This document shows, one piece after another, positions 1-6,243 of a stretch of 10,389 nt of DNA. Source of the stretch: Gammaproteobacteria bacterium (lineage in GTDB: Bacteria; Pseudomonadota; Gammaproteobacteria; Pseudomonadales; Oleiphilaceae); contig JAJUGC010000044.1 of NCBI GenBank assembly GCA_029268325.1, positions 1 through 10,389 on the forward strand, read 5' to 3'. The notes under the pieces are model-generated. The model saw only the letters and a program-made list of their open reading frames with translations, made no database searches and had not been told where the DNA came from. Within the stretch, counting starts at the first letter, position 1; each line of letters starts with the position of its first letter. Made by a program: the position numbers and the translations under genes.

Positions 1-526
1 CCATCTGTCCGACCGACAAGGCATTACGCAACCAAGCCTGGTTGGCCCGCAGCTCTTCCTCCATCCGTTTACGGGAAGTGATATCCACACAGGTGCCGGT
101 CATCTGATGGAGTTGCCCGTCCCGCCCCCGGGCCACACGCCCTTTATCGATCAGCCAACGGACCGAACCGTCTGCCAGCAGCAGCCGATACTCGGATTCG
201 AACTCTCCTGTTGTCCGTAAATGCTGTCTGAATGTTTTCTGAAAGAGATCCCGGTCATCCGGATGGATCACCGCACAAAACTCTTCCAAAGACAAAAGGT
301 GCGGCATCGCCGGCAACCCCAGCAACAGGGCCAGTGCGGCATCGACTTTGATCTCAAAAGTATCCAGGTCCCAATGGTAAGTTCCGGCTCCGGAGGCAAC
401 CAGGGCGGCGGTCAGGCGTTCCTCCTGCTCCTGCAATCCAGACCCACGGCTGGTCTCTGCCCTGATTTCTATAGGCCCGTCCTGCGCACTCTCTACCTGG
501 GCCTGACTTTCTTCCCGTTCAAGCAC
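1..526 (-). CDS. PAS-domain signalling protein, N-terminal part (runs off left edge)
   Basis: This is the 5' portion of a sensory protein; 175 residues are visible. Residues about 1-40 are charged and helical (probable coiled coil). Residues about 40-150 form a PAS_3-type fold with its PAC tail: IHPDD at 87-91, GEFESEYRL at 107-115, DGSVRW at 119-124 and GTCVDIT at 144-150. The following RKRMEEEL helix leads into what looks like the start of a second PAS domain (LRNALSVGQM), so tandem PAS domains are likely. No transmembrane segment is visible, suggesting a cytoplasmic sensor. The output domain (kinase, GGDEF/EAL or other) is outside the window. The start is taken as GTG at 526, directly after an in-frame TAG (527-529), with GGGGAG seven bases upstream as ribosome binding site. 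No other plausible start lies in frame before the PAS domain. A lost upstream exon-like portion by frameshift cannot be excluded. Confidence 0.75.
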   Translation of the reverse strand, partial: MLEREESQAQVESAQDGPIEIRAETSRGSGLQEQEERLTAALVASGAGTYHWDLDTFEIKVDAALALLLGLPAMPHLLSLEEFCAVIHPDDRDLFQKTFRQHLRTTGEFESEYRLLLADGSVRWLIDKGRVARGRDGQLHQMTGTCVDITSRKRMEEELRANQAWLRNALSVGQM

Positions 527-852
527 CTACGTACTCCCCAACCGTTCGCCTGCAAGTTTGACCCATCCCTAAGGCGATATCGGAACAGTCTCTTCAGAGT
601 CTAAGGAATAGGCTTTGGGAGGAACAGAACGATTTGTAGCCTTATGAAAGGCATCACAGAAATAACGAAAAGCACAGCCCAAAAGCCCAATAGAGTGAAC
701 ACTGGGCGAGCCCTGCCCAGGATGCCTTGCGCGTGACTTGAGATGTATGGGAAGGCTACTGCCCGGATTCGGGCAGAGTTAGTTGCATCTGGCTAAATAG
801 CTGGGCATCAGGCTAAAGAGCTGGGCATCAGGCTAAAGAGCTGGGCATCAGG
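527..852. other. Non-coding stretch between the PAS gene and the phosphoribosyltransferase-like gene
   Basis: No credible gene is seen on either strand here. The right third is a 20-bp tandem repeat, listed separately. A GC-rich hairpin lies at 702-720 (CTGGGC / GCCCAG with a seven-base loop). On the minus strand it would sit downstream of the phosphoribosyltransferase-like gene, but no T-run follows, so it is at best a weak terminator. The part from about 600 to 690 is more AT-rich and is the likely promoter area of the PAS gene; no convincing -35/-10 pair stands out. Confidence 0.5.
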
Positions 853-864
853 CTAAAGAGCTGG
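791..864. repeat. 20-bp tandem repeat, about 3.7 copies
   Basis: The unit GGCTAAAGAGCTGGGCATCA occurs at 791-810 (one change, T for G at the eighth position plus context AATAG), 811-830, 831-850 and partly at 851-864. The two middle copies are identical. The ten bases before 791 share GCATC with the unit and may be a decayed copy. The array covers the 3' end of the minus-strand phosphoribosyltransferase-like gene: its TAG stop at 853-855 and its last codons lie in the partial copy. There are no spacers, so this is a minisatellite-type repeat and not a CRISPR array. Near identity of copies suggests recent slippage expansion. Confidence 0.9.
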
Positions 865-1569
865 AGAGCTTGGAAGGGGCAAATGGCTGCCTGAGCCAAC
901 CACCCCTAGGGAGCTGGTCCAGCTGTCCGGCGGGATGCGCCCCAGCAGCTCACGGGCCTCATCTTCCGGCACTGGGCGGGCATCTTCATACCACCAGTCG
1001 ATTCCCAGGAAAGGTTCTTGGGTGGCAATATAGGCAATCTCGTCAGAAATGGCCTGCAACTCATCCATCACCCGAGTCGGGGCAACGGGTACGGCAATCA
1101 GCAGCCGGGCGACATCCTGATCCCGCAGCACCCGGGCCGCGGCCCGCACCATTCCCCCATGCTCCAGGCAATCGTCCACCAGTATCACGCAGCGCCCCTT
1201 CAACTCGGGACGCGGCCGGTCTCCCCGCAAGGCCTGCTCTTGAGTATCAAGCACCTGCTGCTGGCGGCGGGTTTCCTCTCCCAGGCGCGGCTTGCCGATG
1301 GGGTACTCCTGCAGCATGCCGTCGTTCAAAACGGGAATATTGCCGCTGACCACTGCCCCCAGGGAGACTCCGTCATTGTCCGGGCAAGCCAGCTCGCGCA
1401 CCAGATACAGATCCAGCCCGGCCCCCAGCCCTGTGGCTATTTCATAGGCCACCGGCACCGCATCCTTGGACAAGTCCAATACCAGTACATCCCCCTGATC
1501 TTGTTAGGATTCGAGAAAGGCCGCCAGCGTACGTCCCGCCGCCCGCCGGTTGGGAATGGGAAGATTCAT
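853..1569 (-). pseudogene. Phosphoribosyltransferase-like gene interrupted by an in-frame stop codon
   Basis: The product resembles the type I phosphoribosyltransferases found in stand-alone or multidomain bacterial proteins (PRTase fold, about 215 residues). The best start is ATG at 1569, with AAGGGGG five to eight bases upstream. It encodes MNLPIPNRRAAGRTLAAFLE, matching the usual N-terminal helix of this family, but codon 22 is TAA (plus-strand tta at 1504-1506). The frame then resumes without a gap in QDQGDVLVLDLS and PVAYEIA, the next conserved block. The PRPP loop region reads VILVDD followed by CLEHGGM, where the family normally has a GLATGAT-like loop. The usual PRGG turn before PVAYE is replaced by SKDA. 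The downstream part could be translated only from a poor start such as TTG at 1479. Either the gene is decaying or a shortened protein is made; a base error in the sequence is the simplest alternative. Its 3' end lies in the tandem repeat. Confidence 0.65.
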
Positions 1570-1709
1570 AACGACACCCCCTTCATCTTGCCGACACATC
1601 CAAGATGTCAGTAGCGCCGTCCTTGCGCTTGCGTTCATCACAGTCTCATTAAGGTTGTGAAGTGCCCTCTCCCGGAAAACAACCCCGACCGCCGGGCATT
1701 ACAAAAGCG

Positions 1710-3077
1710 TCAGCCTATATAGATCTCTCCTCGGGAGTATTGCACTCTGGATTTTCCGCGGGCTGTCAGGATAAAGGCCAGGGTCAGGGGCCCCAGCCTC
1801 CCCACGAACATGCAGACCAGGATCACGCCCTTGCCGATCTCTGAAAGCTCCGGCGCCAGGCCGCGGGAGAGCCCGACTGTGGCAAATCCCGACATGACCT
1901 CGAACAGGATATCCTGGAAGGGAAAGGGCTCGGTAACCGTCAGCAGAAAGGTCGCTAACGCCACCGCCATCAGGGAAATCACCGTAATGGCCAGGGCGCG
2001 CGCCACCGTCTCCGGGCCGATGGCACGGCCAAAGACGACCGCCTCGTCCTGCTGCCGGAGCACCGCCCGCGTGGCGAGAATCAACACAATAAAGGTGGTG
2101 AGCTTGATGCCTCCGGCAGTGGAGGAACTACCGCCGCCAATGAACATCAGACCGGTCAACAAAGCAACCGTAGCCGGATGCAGAGCTTGGATATCCAGCG
2201 TATTGAAGCCGGCTGAACGGGGCGTGGCGGCCTGGAACCAGGCCGCCCACAGCCGCTCCCCCCAGTCCGGCAGGCCGGCGAGCGTCGCCGGGTTACGCCA
2301 CTCCAGCAACAGGATCAACAGCATCGAAACCGGAATCAGGATCAAGGTACCCGTCAGCATCAGCTTGGTGTGCAGGCTTAACTGCTGGAAACGACGTTTC
2401 TGGTGCAGATCGGCGAGCACAGCAAACCCCAACCCGCCGGTGATAAACAGGACAGTGATGGTCAGGTTGATGACCGGATTGCCCACATACGCCGACAAGC
2501 TATCCGACTCCAGGGAAAACCCTGCATTATTGAAGGCGGACACTGCATAGAACAGGCTACGGTACAGTCCCTCCCAGAACCCGAACTCCGGGATCCATTG
2601 GGTCGCCAGGACCAGCATGCCCACGCCCTCCATACACAGGGAGATGACCAGCAGCACCTTGACCAGCTCCAGCAGGCTGCCCAGTGAGGTGTGATTGAGC
2701 GCTTCGCGCAGGATGATCTGCTGGTGTAACCCGATACGGCCCCCCAGCAATTGCAGGATGAGCACGGCAAAGGTCATGAAACCGAGCCCGCCGAGCTGGA
2801 TCAGCACCAGCAGCACCGATTGCCCAAACAGGGTAAAGCTGCTTCCCGTGTCGACCACCACCAGCCCCGTGACGGTCACGGCCGACATCGCCGTGAATAA
2901 GACATCCAGCCAGCTGATGGGCAGATGGGTAGCCCAGGGCGTTTTCAGGAGCAGAGCTCCCACCAGCGCCAATAGGGCGAACACCAAGGCCAGCACCCGA
3001 GGCGGCGACAGGTCGATGATTCCTTGATGGAGCCGGCGCAGCTGTGGGGGCCGGACCCAGGGCAGCCACTCCCTCAT
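1710..3077 (-). CDS. ktrB: KtrB-type potassium-translocating membrane subunit
   Basis: This is the pore-forming subunit of a KtrAB potassium (Na+-dependent in several species) uptake system in the inner membrane. The 455-residue length fits KtrB. Four M1-P-M2 repeats are seen, with filter glycines in TVTGL (68-72, G71), NNAGFS (183-188, G186), SAGFNT (288-293, G290) and ATVGLS (399-404, G402). The glycine/serine-rich segment GGGSSSTAGGIK (314-325) is the intramembrane gating loop of this superfamily, and GRLGPLT near the C terminus carries the conserved arginine. The start is ATG at 3077: it overlaps the ktrA stop as ATGA and has GGAG five bases upstream. Extending the frame upstream would run it into ktrA and is not credible. 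It is translationally coupled to and co-transcribed with ktrA. TrkH is the alternative family, but the short length and adjacent single-RCK KtrA favour KtrB. Confidence 0.93.
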   Translation of the reverse strand: MREWLPWVRPPQLRRLHQGIIDLSPPRVLALVFALLALVGALLLKTPWATHLPISWLDVLFTAMSAVTVTGLVVVDTGSSFTLFGQSVLLVLIQLGGLGFMTFAVLILQLLGGRIGLHQQIILREALNHTSLGSLLELVKVLLVISLCMEGVGMLVLATQWIPEFGFWEGLYRSLFYAVSAFNNAGFSLESDSLSAYVGNPVINLTITVLFITGGLGFAVLADLHQKRRFQQLSLHTKLMLTGTLILIPVSMLLILLLEWRNPATLAGLPDWGERLWAAWFQAATPRSAGFNTLDIQALHPATVALLTGLMFIGGGSSSTAGGIKLTTFIVLILATRAVLRQQDEAVVFGRAIGPETVARALAITVISLMAVALATFLLTVTEPFPFQDILFEVMSGFATVGLSRGLAPELSEIGKGVILVCMFVGRLGPLTLAFILTARGKSRVQYSRGEIYIG

Positions 3078-3736
3078 AGCTCCAGGGCCAGCAGTCGCAA
3101 ATTGGCCAGCGACCCCACCAGTAGGAACTGGTCTTCCTCTTGCACCAGCCAATCCTCAGGCGGAGGCGCCAAGGCCTCCCGGTTCCGTTTGACCAGCAAT
3201 AAGCGGAGTGACAGGCGTCCTTGCAGATCCAGCTCGCCCACCGTCTTTCCGGCCACCCGCTCGGTGGCCCGGATTTCCACCACGTATTGGTCGTGTCCCA
3301 GGTGGATGTAGTCCAACACCATGGGATAGTTCAGCGCCTGGGCCACCCGCTGGCCCATTTCGAACTCTGGCTGAATGACCCGGTTGACGCCCAACTTGGC
3401 AAGGATTCGATGGTGGTTGTGGCTTACTGCTTTGGCCCAGACCTGTTTAACCCCCAGGCCCTTTACCACCAGACTACACAGCACATTGGCCTCAATGTTT
3501 TCGCCAATGGCGACGATGACCGCGTCGTAACTGGCAATATCCAGCTCCCGCAGGGCCTTTTCATCTTCCCCATCGGCCACGGCGGCATGGGTGATATGGT
3601 CGGCCACTTCGTCAACCCGGCGACGGTTCGCGTCAACGCCCAGCACCTCATTGCCAAGGCGAGCCAACTCCAGGGCAATGGTGCTGCCAAACCGTCCGAG
3701 TCCGATTACGGCAAACTTTCGCTTCAATGGATTCAA
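3074..3736 (-). CDS. ktrA: KtrA-type regulatory subunit of potassium uptake (RCK protein)
   Basis: This is the cytoplasmic ring-forming subunit that gates KtrB in response to ATP/ADP (and NAD(H) in some species). The 220 residues match the family's usual length. The RCK_N Rossmann domain spans about 7-125: GLGRFG at 12-17 (GxGxxG), with VDAN ending the second strand (D35), which contacts the nucleotide ribose. The RCK_C domain covers about 140-215. Two TTG codons compete as start: 3736, and 3727, which gives MKRKFAVIGLG. An AGG directly before the first is placed properly only for the second, so the true start may be 3727. A TAA in frame just upstream excludes a longer protein. It is first in the ktrAB pair; 97 bases separate it from the upstream phospholipase gene, so a separate promoter is possible but none is evident. 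Confidence 0.92.
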   Translation of the reverse strand: MNPLKRKFAVIGLGRFGSTIALELARLGNEVLGVDANRRRVDEVADHITHAAVADGEDEKALRELDIASYDAVIVAIGENIEANVLCSLVVKGLGVKQVWAKAVSHNHHRILAKLGVNRVIQPEFEMGQRVAQALNYPMVLDYIHLGHDQYVVEIRATERVAGKTVGELDLQGRLSLRLLLVKRNREALAPPPEDWLVQEEDQFLLVGSLANLRLLALEL

Positions 3737-3833
3737 CCTGAGCGCTGCAAGACGTTATCAGATTCATCTTACTCAAATCCGCCTTGGTTGAACCCTTCTC
3801 CACCAGGGTGTGTCTTCAGGAGGCAGAACAGCT

Positions 3834-4904
3834 CTACAGGCCGCTGACCAGCACCTCATCCCAGCGCTGATGTTCCAGGCGCTCGGCAAACTCCTCCGCC
3901 AGACGCTCACCCGCATCAATCACCTTTTGCCAATAGCCGATGCGAGTCTCATCGTCCAACTCCACGAAGTCCTTACGATCGGAGATCTTGCCATAGGGCA
4001 ACTCCGCCACCAGGGAAGGACTGGGCGCGATCATCACCACGTTACTGTAGTGCTCCGGCTTCGGCCGACGCCAGGCCAGCCCCTTGTCGAACCAGCCCGG
4101 CACAGCCTTGCTGTAGAAGTGGGGGTAGAACACCAGATCATCGGTCTGCGGCGCAAAGGGCAGGTCAAAGTGATAGTCCACAATGCCCCCGTCGCGATGC
4201 ACCGGATGGCGACTGCCTTCAATCCCCCTCACCCCTTCCAACACCAGGGGAATGGCCCCGGTCGCCTCTAGCACCTTGGGCAGGTTGTTCGGAGTCAGGG
4301 GAACCCGTTCGGTGGGATAATCCCGCAAGTTCAGGAAGGGGGCATCACTGTCCGGCACATGGAACAGAGAGCGGTGGAAGAACCCGGACAGCCAGCGCCG
4401 GTTCATGGCATTGGCCGTTGCGGCGAGAAACAACCCCGACAGTTGCAAAGGTTTGGCCTCAACCCCGGTCCAGCCGCGACAGCCGGCGGTCACCAGGTGC
4501 AGCTTGAAGACGGGGTTGCTACAAATGCGCTTTGCCCCTTCCTGGCCGATAAAGGAAGCGATCATGTCCCGGCTGGACTGGGAAACGATACGGGCATTCG
4601 CCTTGGGCTCATAGCGCAGGTGATGATAGTGATCCCGGAAAAACGTCAGTGCCTTATAGGGATCAGCACTGGCATGAGCTGCCATCCGCCAGCCCCCCAC
4701 CGATGAACCGAGCAAGTGCAGGGGCTTTTGGCGTCCCTTGAAGAACTCGCTTGCCAAGTAGCGGTCCAGACCGCTCAGAATAAACCACTTGGGCCCGCCC
4801 GAGGCGCCAACCATGACCCGGAACTGGTCCTGGCGAATTCCCTCGGACCGGATTCGGGCCAGGGCCTGCGGACCGGCCTTGATCACAAAGGTAGGCTGCT
4901 TCAT
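3834..4904 (-). CDS. Patatin-like phospholipase
   Basis: This is a predicted acyl hydrolase of the patatin family, using a Ser-Asp dyad on lipid ester bonds. In its 356 residues the three family signatures are visible in order: glycine-rich GASGGPKW at 33-40 (oxyanion-hole side), GSSVG at 66-70 with S68 as nucleophile (GxSxG), and DGG at 238-240 with D238 as second catalytic residue. There is no signal peptide or membrane span, so the protein is likely cytosolic or peripherally membrane-bound. The natural substrate cannot be read from the sequence. The start is ATG at 4904, with GAGG about eleven bases upstream, a long spacing. It lies 80 bases downstream of sugE in the same direction, so read-through from the sugE promoter is possible; a hairpin without T-run sits between them. 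Confidence 0.85.
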   Translation of the reverse strand: MKQPTFVIKAGPQALARIRSEGIRQDQFRVMVGASGGPKWFILSGLDRYLASEFFKGRQKPLHLLGSSVGGWRMAAHASADPYKALTFFRDHYHHLRYEPKANARIVSQSSRDMIASFIGQEGAKRICSNPVFKLHLVTAGCRGWTGVEAKPLQLSGLFLAATANAMNRRWLSGFFHRSLFHVPDSDAPFLNLRDYPTERVPLTPNNLPKVLEATGAIPLVLEGVRGIEGSRHPVHRDGGIVDYHFDLPFAPQTDDLVFYPHFYSKAVPGWFDKGLAWRRPKPEHYSNVVMIAPSPSLVAELPYGKISDRKDFVELDDETRIGYWQKVIDAGERLAEEFAERLEHQRWDEVLVSGL

Positions 4905-4960
4905 TGTGTTGCTGACCTCAAATTTTGTTCAGATTAAAAGCGGCATCTTGTCGGGCCCGG

Positions 4961-4984
4961 ACCGAAGCCACTACGGCTGCCGGT
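4961..4984 (-). other. Stem-loop directly after the sugE stop codon
   Basis: On the minus strand, ACCGG(C)AGCC pairs with GGCTTCGGT around a GTAGT loop, with one bulge and one G-T pair. It starts next to the sugE TGA (4985-4987). No U-tract follows, so it is not a standard rho-independent terminator. It could reduce read-through into the phospholipase gene or protect the sugE mRNA end. Confidence 0.35.
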
Positions 4985-5299
4985 TCACGACAGCCACTTC
5001 AACCCCGCGATCCCTGCCACAATCAGCAGGATGCAGAGAATCCGGGCCAGGGTTGCCGCCTCGCCAAAGAGCACAATGCCCAGGGCTGCCGTTCCAACGG
5101 CGCCAATTCCCGTCCAAACGGCATAGGCCGTGCCCACCGGCAGGAACTTCAGGGCATAGCTTAACAGCCCAAAGCTGACCACCATGGCCGCCAGTGTCCC
5201 CACAGAGGGCCAAAGCCGGGTAAAGCCTTCCGTATATTTGAGGCCGATCGCCCAACCCACCTCAAACAAGCCAGCAACAAAAAGCACAAGCCACGCCAT
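4985..5299 (-). CDS. sugE: SugE/Gdx small multidrug resistance family guanidinium exporter
   Basis: This is an SMR-family proton-coupled exporter. The SugE/Gdx branch exports guanidinium and some quaternary ammonium compounds. The 104 residues form four membrane helices. The essential glutamate is E13 in LFEVGWAIGLK; W16 and K21, plus PVGTAYAVWTGIGAVG near 54-69, are hallmarks of SugE rather than EmrE. The C-terminal helix ends in GLKWLS. The start is ATG at 5299, with GGAGAG (5304-5309) four bases upstream. An open frame continues further upstream, but it runs through the structured leader and that extension is chance. The guanidine-II riboswitch in the leader supports the guanidinium-export assignment. 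A single SMR gene implies a dual-topology homodimer, as for E. coli Gdx. It may be co-transcribed with the phospholipase gene. Confidence 0.95.
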   Translation of the reverse strand: MAWLVLFVAGLFEVGWAIGLKYTEGFTRLWPSVGTLAAMVVSFGLLSYALKFLPVGTAYAVWTGIGAVGTAALGIVLFGEAATLARILCILLIVAGIAGLKWLS

Positions 5300-5319
5300 G
5301 ATACTCTCCATCAGGAAAC

Positions 5320-5367
5320 TCGGAGTCGTCCCCGAAATACAGGAAGATGCACCGGGGTCGTCCCCGG
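5320..5367 (-). promoter_or_regulatory. Guanidine-II (mini-ykkC) riboswitch controlling sugE
   Basis: On the minus strand, two tandem stem-loops each carry the tetraloop ACGA, which fits the ACGR loop consensus of mini-ykkC RNAs. P1 is CCGGGG-ACGA-CCCCGG (5367-5352), six Watson-Crick pairs. P2 is TCGGGG-ACGA-CTCCGA (5335-5320), six pairs including one G-U. A 16-base linker joins them. The 3' strand of P2 contains CTCCG, which can pair with TGGAG of the sugE ribosome binding site (5304-5310). In the known mechanism guanidinium binds both loops, which kiss and stabilise P1 and P2, freeing the Shine-Dalgarno and turning translation on. The gene controlled is a guanidinium exporter, the expected target. 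Confidence 0.93.
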
Positions 5368-5375
5368 GGATCGGT

Positions 5376-5394
5376 CTCATCACCCGGTGATGAG
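5376..5394 (-). other. Perfect 8-bp stem, 3-base loop, just upstream of the riboswitch
   Basis: CTCATCAC (5376-5383) and GTGATGAG (5387-5394) form a perfect inverted repeat around three bases. It lies eight bases before the first riboswitch hairpin on the sugE leader strand. It lacks an ACGR loop, so it is not a third guanidine-binding hairpin. It could insulate the leader RNA or be a DNA dyad bound by a regulator. Confidence 0.6.
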
Positions 5395-5450
5395 GAAGGG
5401 CCTGGCCAGCACTCAGCATGCGGCCTTTGCGGAAAATAAGGCCAAGGCAG

Positions 5451-5478
5451 TTTATCAAACCTGCCAAAAAAGCACCAA
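5451..5478 (-). promoter_or_regulatory. Possible sugE promoter
   Basis: On the minus strand, TTGGTG (5478-5473) and GATAAA (5456-5451) are separated by 16 bases. Transcription from here would give a leader of roughly 145 bases containing the complete riboswitch. The match to the sigma-70 consensus is only fair and rests mainly on position. Confidence 0.3.
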
Positions 5479-5518
5479 GTCGGATTCCCCTTAACTAGAG
5501 TGCGCACCCAAAATTCCC

Positions 5519-5524
5519 TATAAT
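5519..5524 (+). promoter_or_regulatory. -10 element of the ppa promoter
   Basis: A perfect TATAAT lies 94 bases before the ppa start, in the intergenic region shared with the divergent sugE. No good -35 hexamer is found at the usual 16-18 base spacing (TAGAGT at 5496-5501 is poor), so the promoter may depend on an activator or be less strong than its -10 suggests. Confidence 0.6.
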
Positions 5525-5618
5525 TGCCGCCTTTATTTTATCCAGGCCACAGGCACCCCCCTTTCCGGGTGTCGGCAGCGGCCACTCCATTGGCAATTCA
5601 ACTCTAGGAAACCCGCAC

Positions 5619-6149
5619 ATGAACTTCGACAAGATCCCGGCAGGAAAAAGCCTTCCCGACGATTTTTATGTAGTGATCGAAATTCCGGCCAACAGCTCGC
5701 CGGTTAAATATGAAGTCGACAAGGACATGGGCGCGGTAATGGTTGACCGCTTCATGGCGACCCCCATGTTCTACCCGGCCAACTACGGCTTTATCCCCAA
5801 CACCCTGTCCGAGGACGGCGATCCTCTGGATGTGCTGGTTATCACCCCCTACCCGGTTGTGCCCGGCGCCATTATCCGCTGCCGTCCGGTAGGTGTCCTG
5901 AACATGTCCGACGAAGCGGGCCAGGACGCCAAGTTGCTGGCGGTTCCCCACGGCAAGCTGACCACCATCTATGACGACATCAACGATATCGACGACGTCC
6001 CCGAACTGCTGATCAAGCAAATCGAGCACTTCTTCGAAAACTACAAAGATCTGGAAAAAGGCAAGTGGGTCAAGGTGGACAAGTGGGAAGGCCGCGAAGC
6101 CGCCCGTCAGGCCATCGAGAAAGCCGCTGCTGCCGTACAAGGCAAGTAA
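5619..6149 (+). CDS. ppa: Inorganic pyrophosphatase (family I)
   Basis: This soluble cytoplasmic enzyme hydrolyses pyrophosphate to two phosphates and pulls biosynthetic reactions forward. Its 176 residues match the E. coli-type hexameric enzyme. The family signature DGDPLDVLV lies at 66-74 and supplies three metal-binding aspartates (D66, D68, D71). D103 in GQDAK is the further conserved metal ligand. E21, K30, R44 and Y56 also fall at family active-site positions. The start is ATG at 5619, with AGGAA (5606-5610) eight bases upstream; the sequence begins MNFDKIPAGK, typical of the family. It is monocistronic: a TATAAT element lies upstream and a strong terminator begins 35 bases downstream. 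Confidence 0.97.
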   Translation: MNFDKIPAGKSLPDDFYVVIEIPANSSPVKYEVDKDMGAVMVDRFMATPMFYPANYGFIPNTLSEDGDPLDVLVITPYPVVPGAIIRCRPVGVLNMSDEAGQDAKLLAVPHGKLTTIYDDINDIDDVPELLIKQIEHFFENYKDLEKGKWVKVDKWEGREAARQAIEKAAAAVQGK

Positions 6150-6183
6150 GTCCGGCGATTAGCCTGCGATTTCCTGCAACAGG

Positions 6184-6215
6184 AAAAAAGCCGAACGGTT
6201 TGTTCGGCTTTTTTT
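6184..6215. terminator. Bidirectional rho-independent terminator
   Basis: GCCGAAC (6190-6196) and GTTCGGC (6202-6208) form a perfect seven-pair stem around GGTTT, followed by seven T (6209-6215) and preceded by six A (6184-6189). The A-run reads as a T-run on the minus strand, so the element can stop both ppa from the left and the leftward DUF2333 gene (stop at 6244-6246) from the right. Confidence 0.95.
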
Positions 6216-6243
6216 GTGCACACCTATCTTCAACGGCCCCTGG

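Noticed and set aside
791..864. CRISPR array
   Set aside because: Repeats are directly adjacent without spacers and the unit is only 20 bp.
1675..1700. Terminator after ktrB
   Set aside because: Only a four-pair CCCG/CGGG stem with a mixed GTTGTTTT tail; too weak to call.
1810..2550. Rightward open frame opposite ktrB
   Set aside because: It is antisense to a conserved transporter with all four filter motifs; no family resemblance.
3078..3152. N-terminal extension of KtrB to 3152
   Set aside because: It would overlap ktrA by 79 bases; the ATGA junction with GGAG upstream is the typical coupled start.
3785..3812. Stem ACCCT/AGGGT between the phospholipase gene and ktrA
   Set aside because: Five pairs, large loop, no T-run; not supportable as a terminator.
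5446..5465. Hairpin GGCAG/CTGCC as a terminator
   Set aside because: The six-T tract lies upstream of the hairpin on the minus strand and appears as A on the plus strand, so it cannot end transcription in either direction. Its bases overlap the candidate sugE promoter.
5300..5467. N-terminal extension of SugE to an upstream start at 5467
   Set aside because: The extension runs through the riboswitch hairpins; SugE is normally about 105 residues and ATG at 5299 has a proper ribosome binding site.
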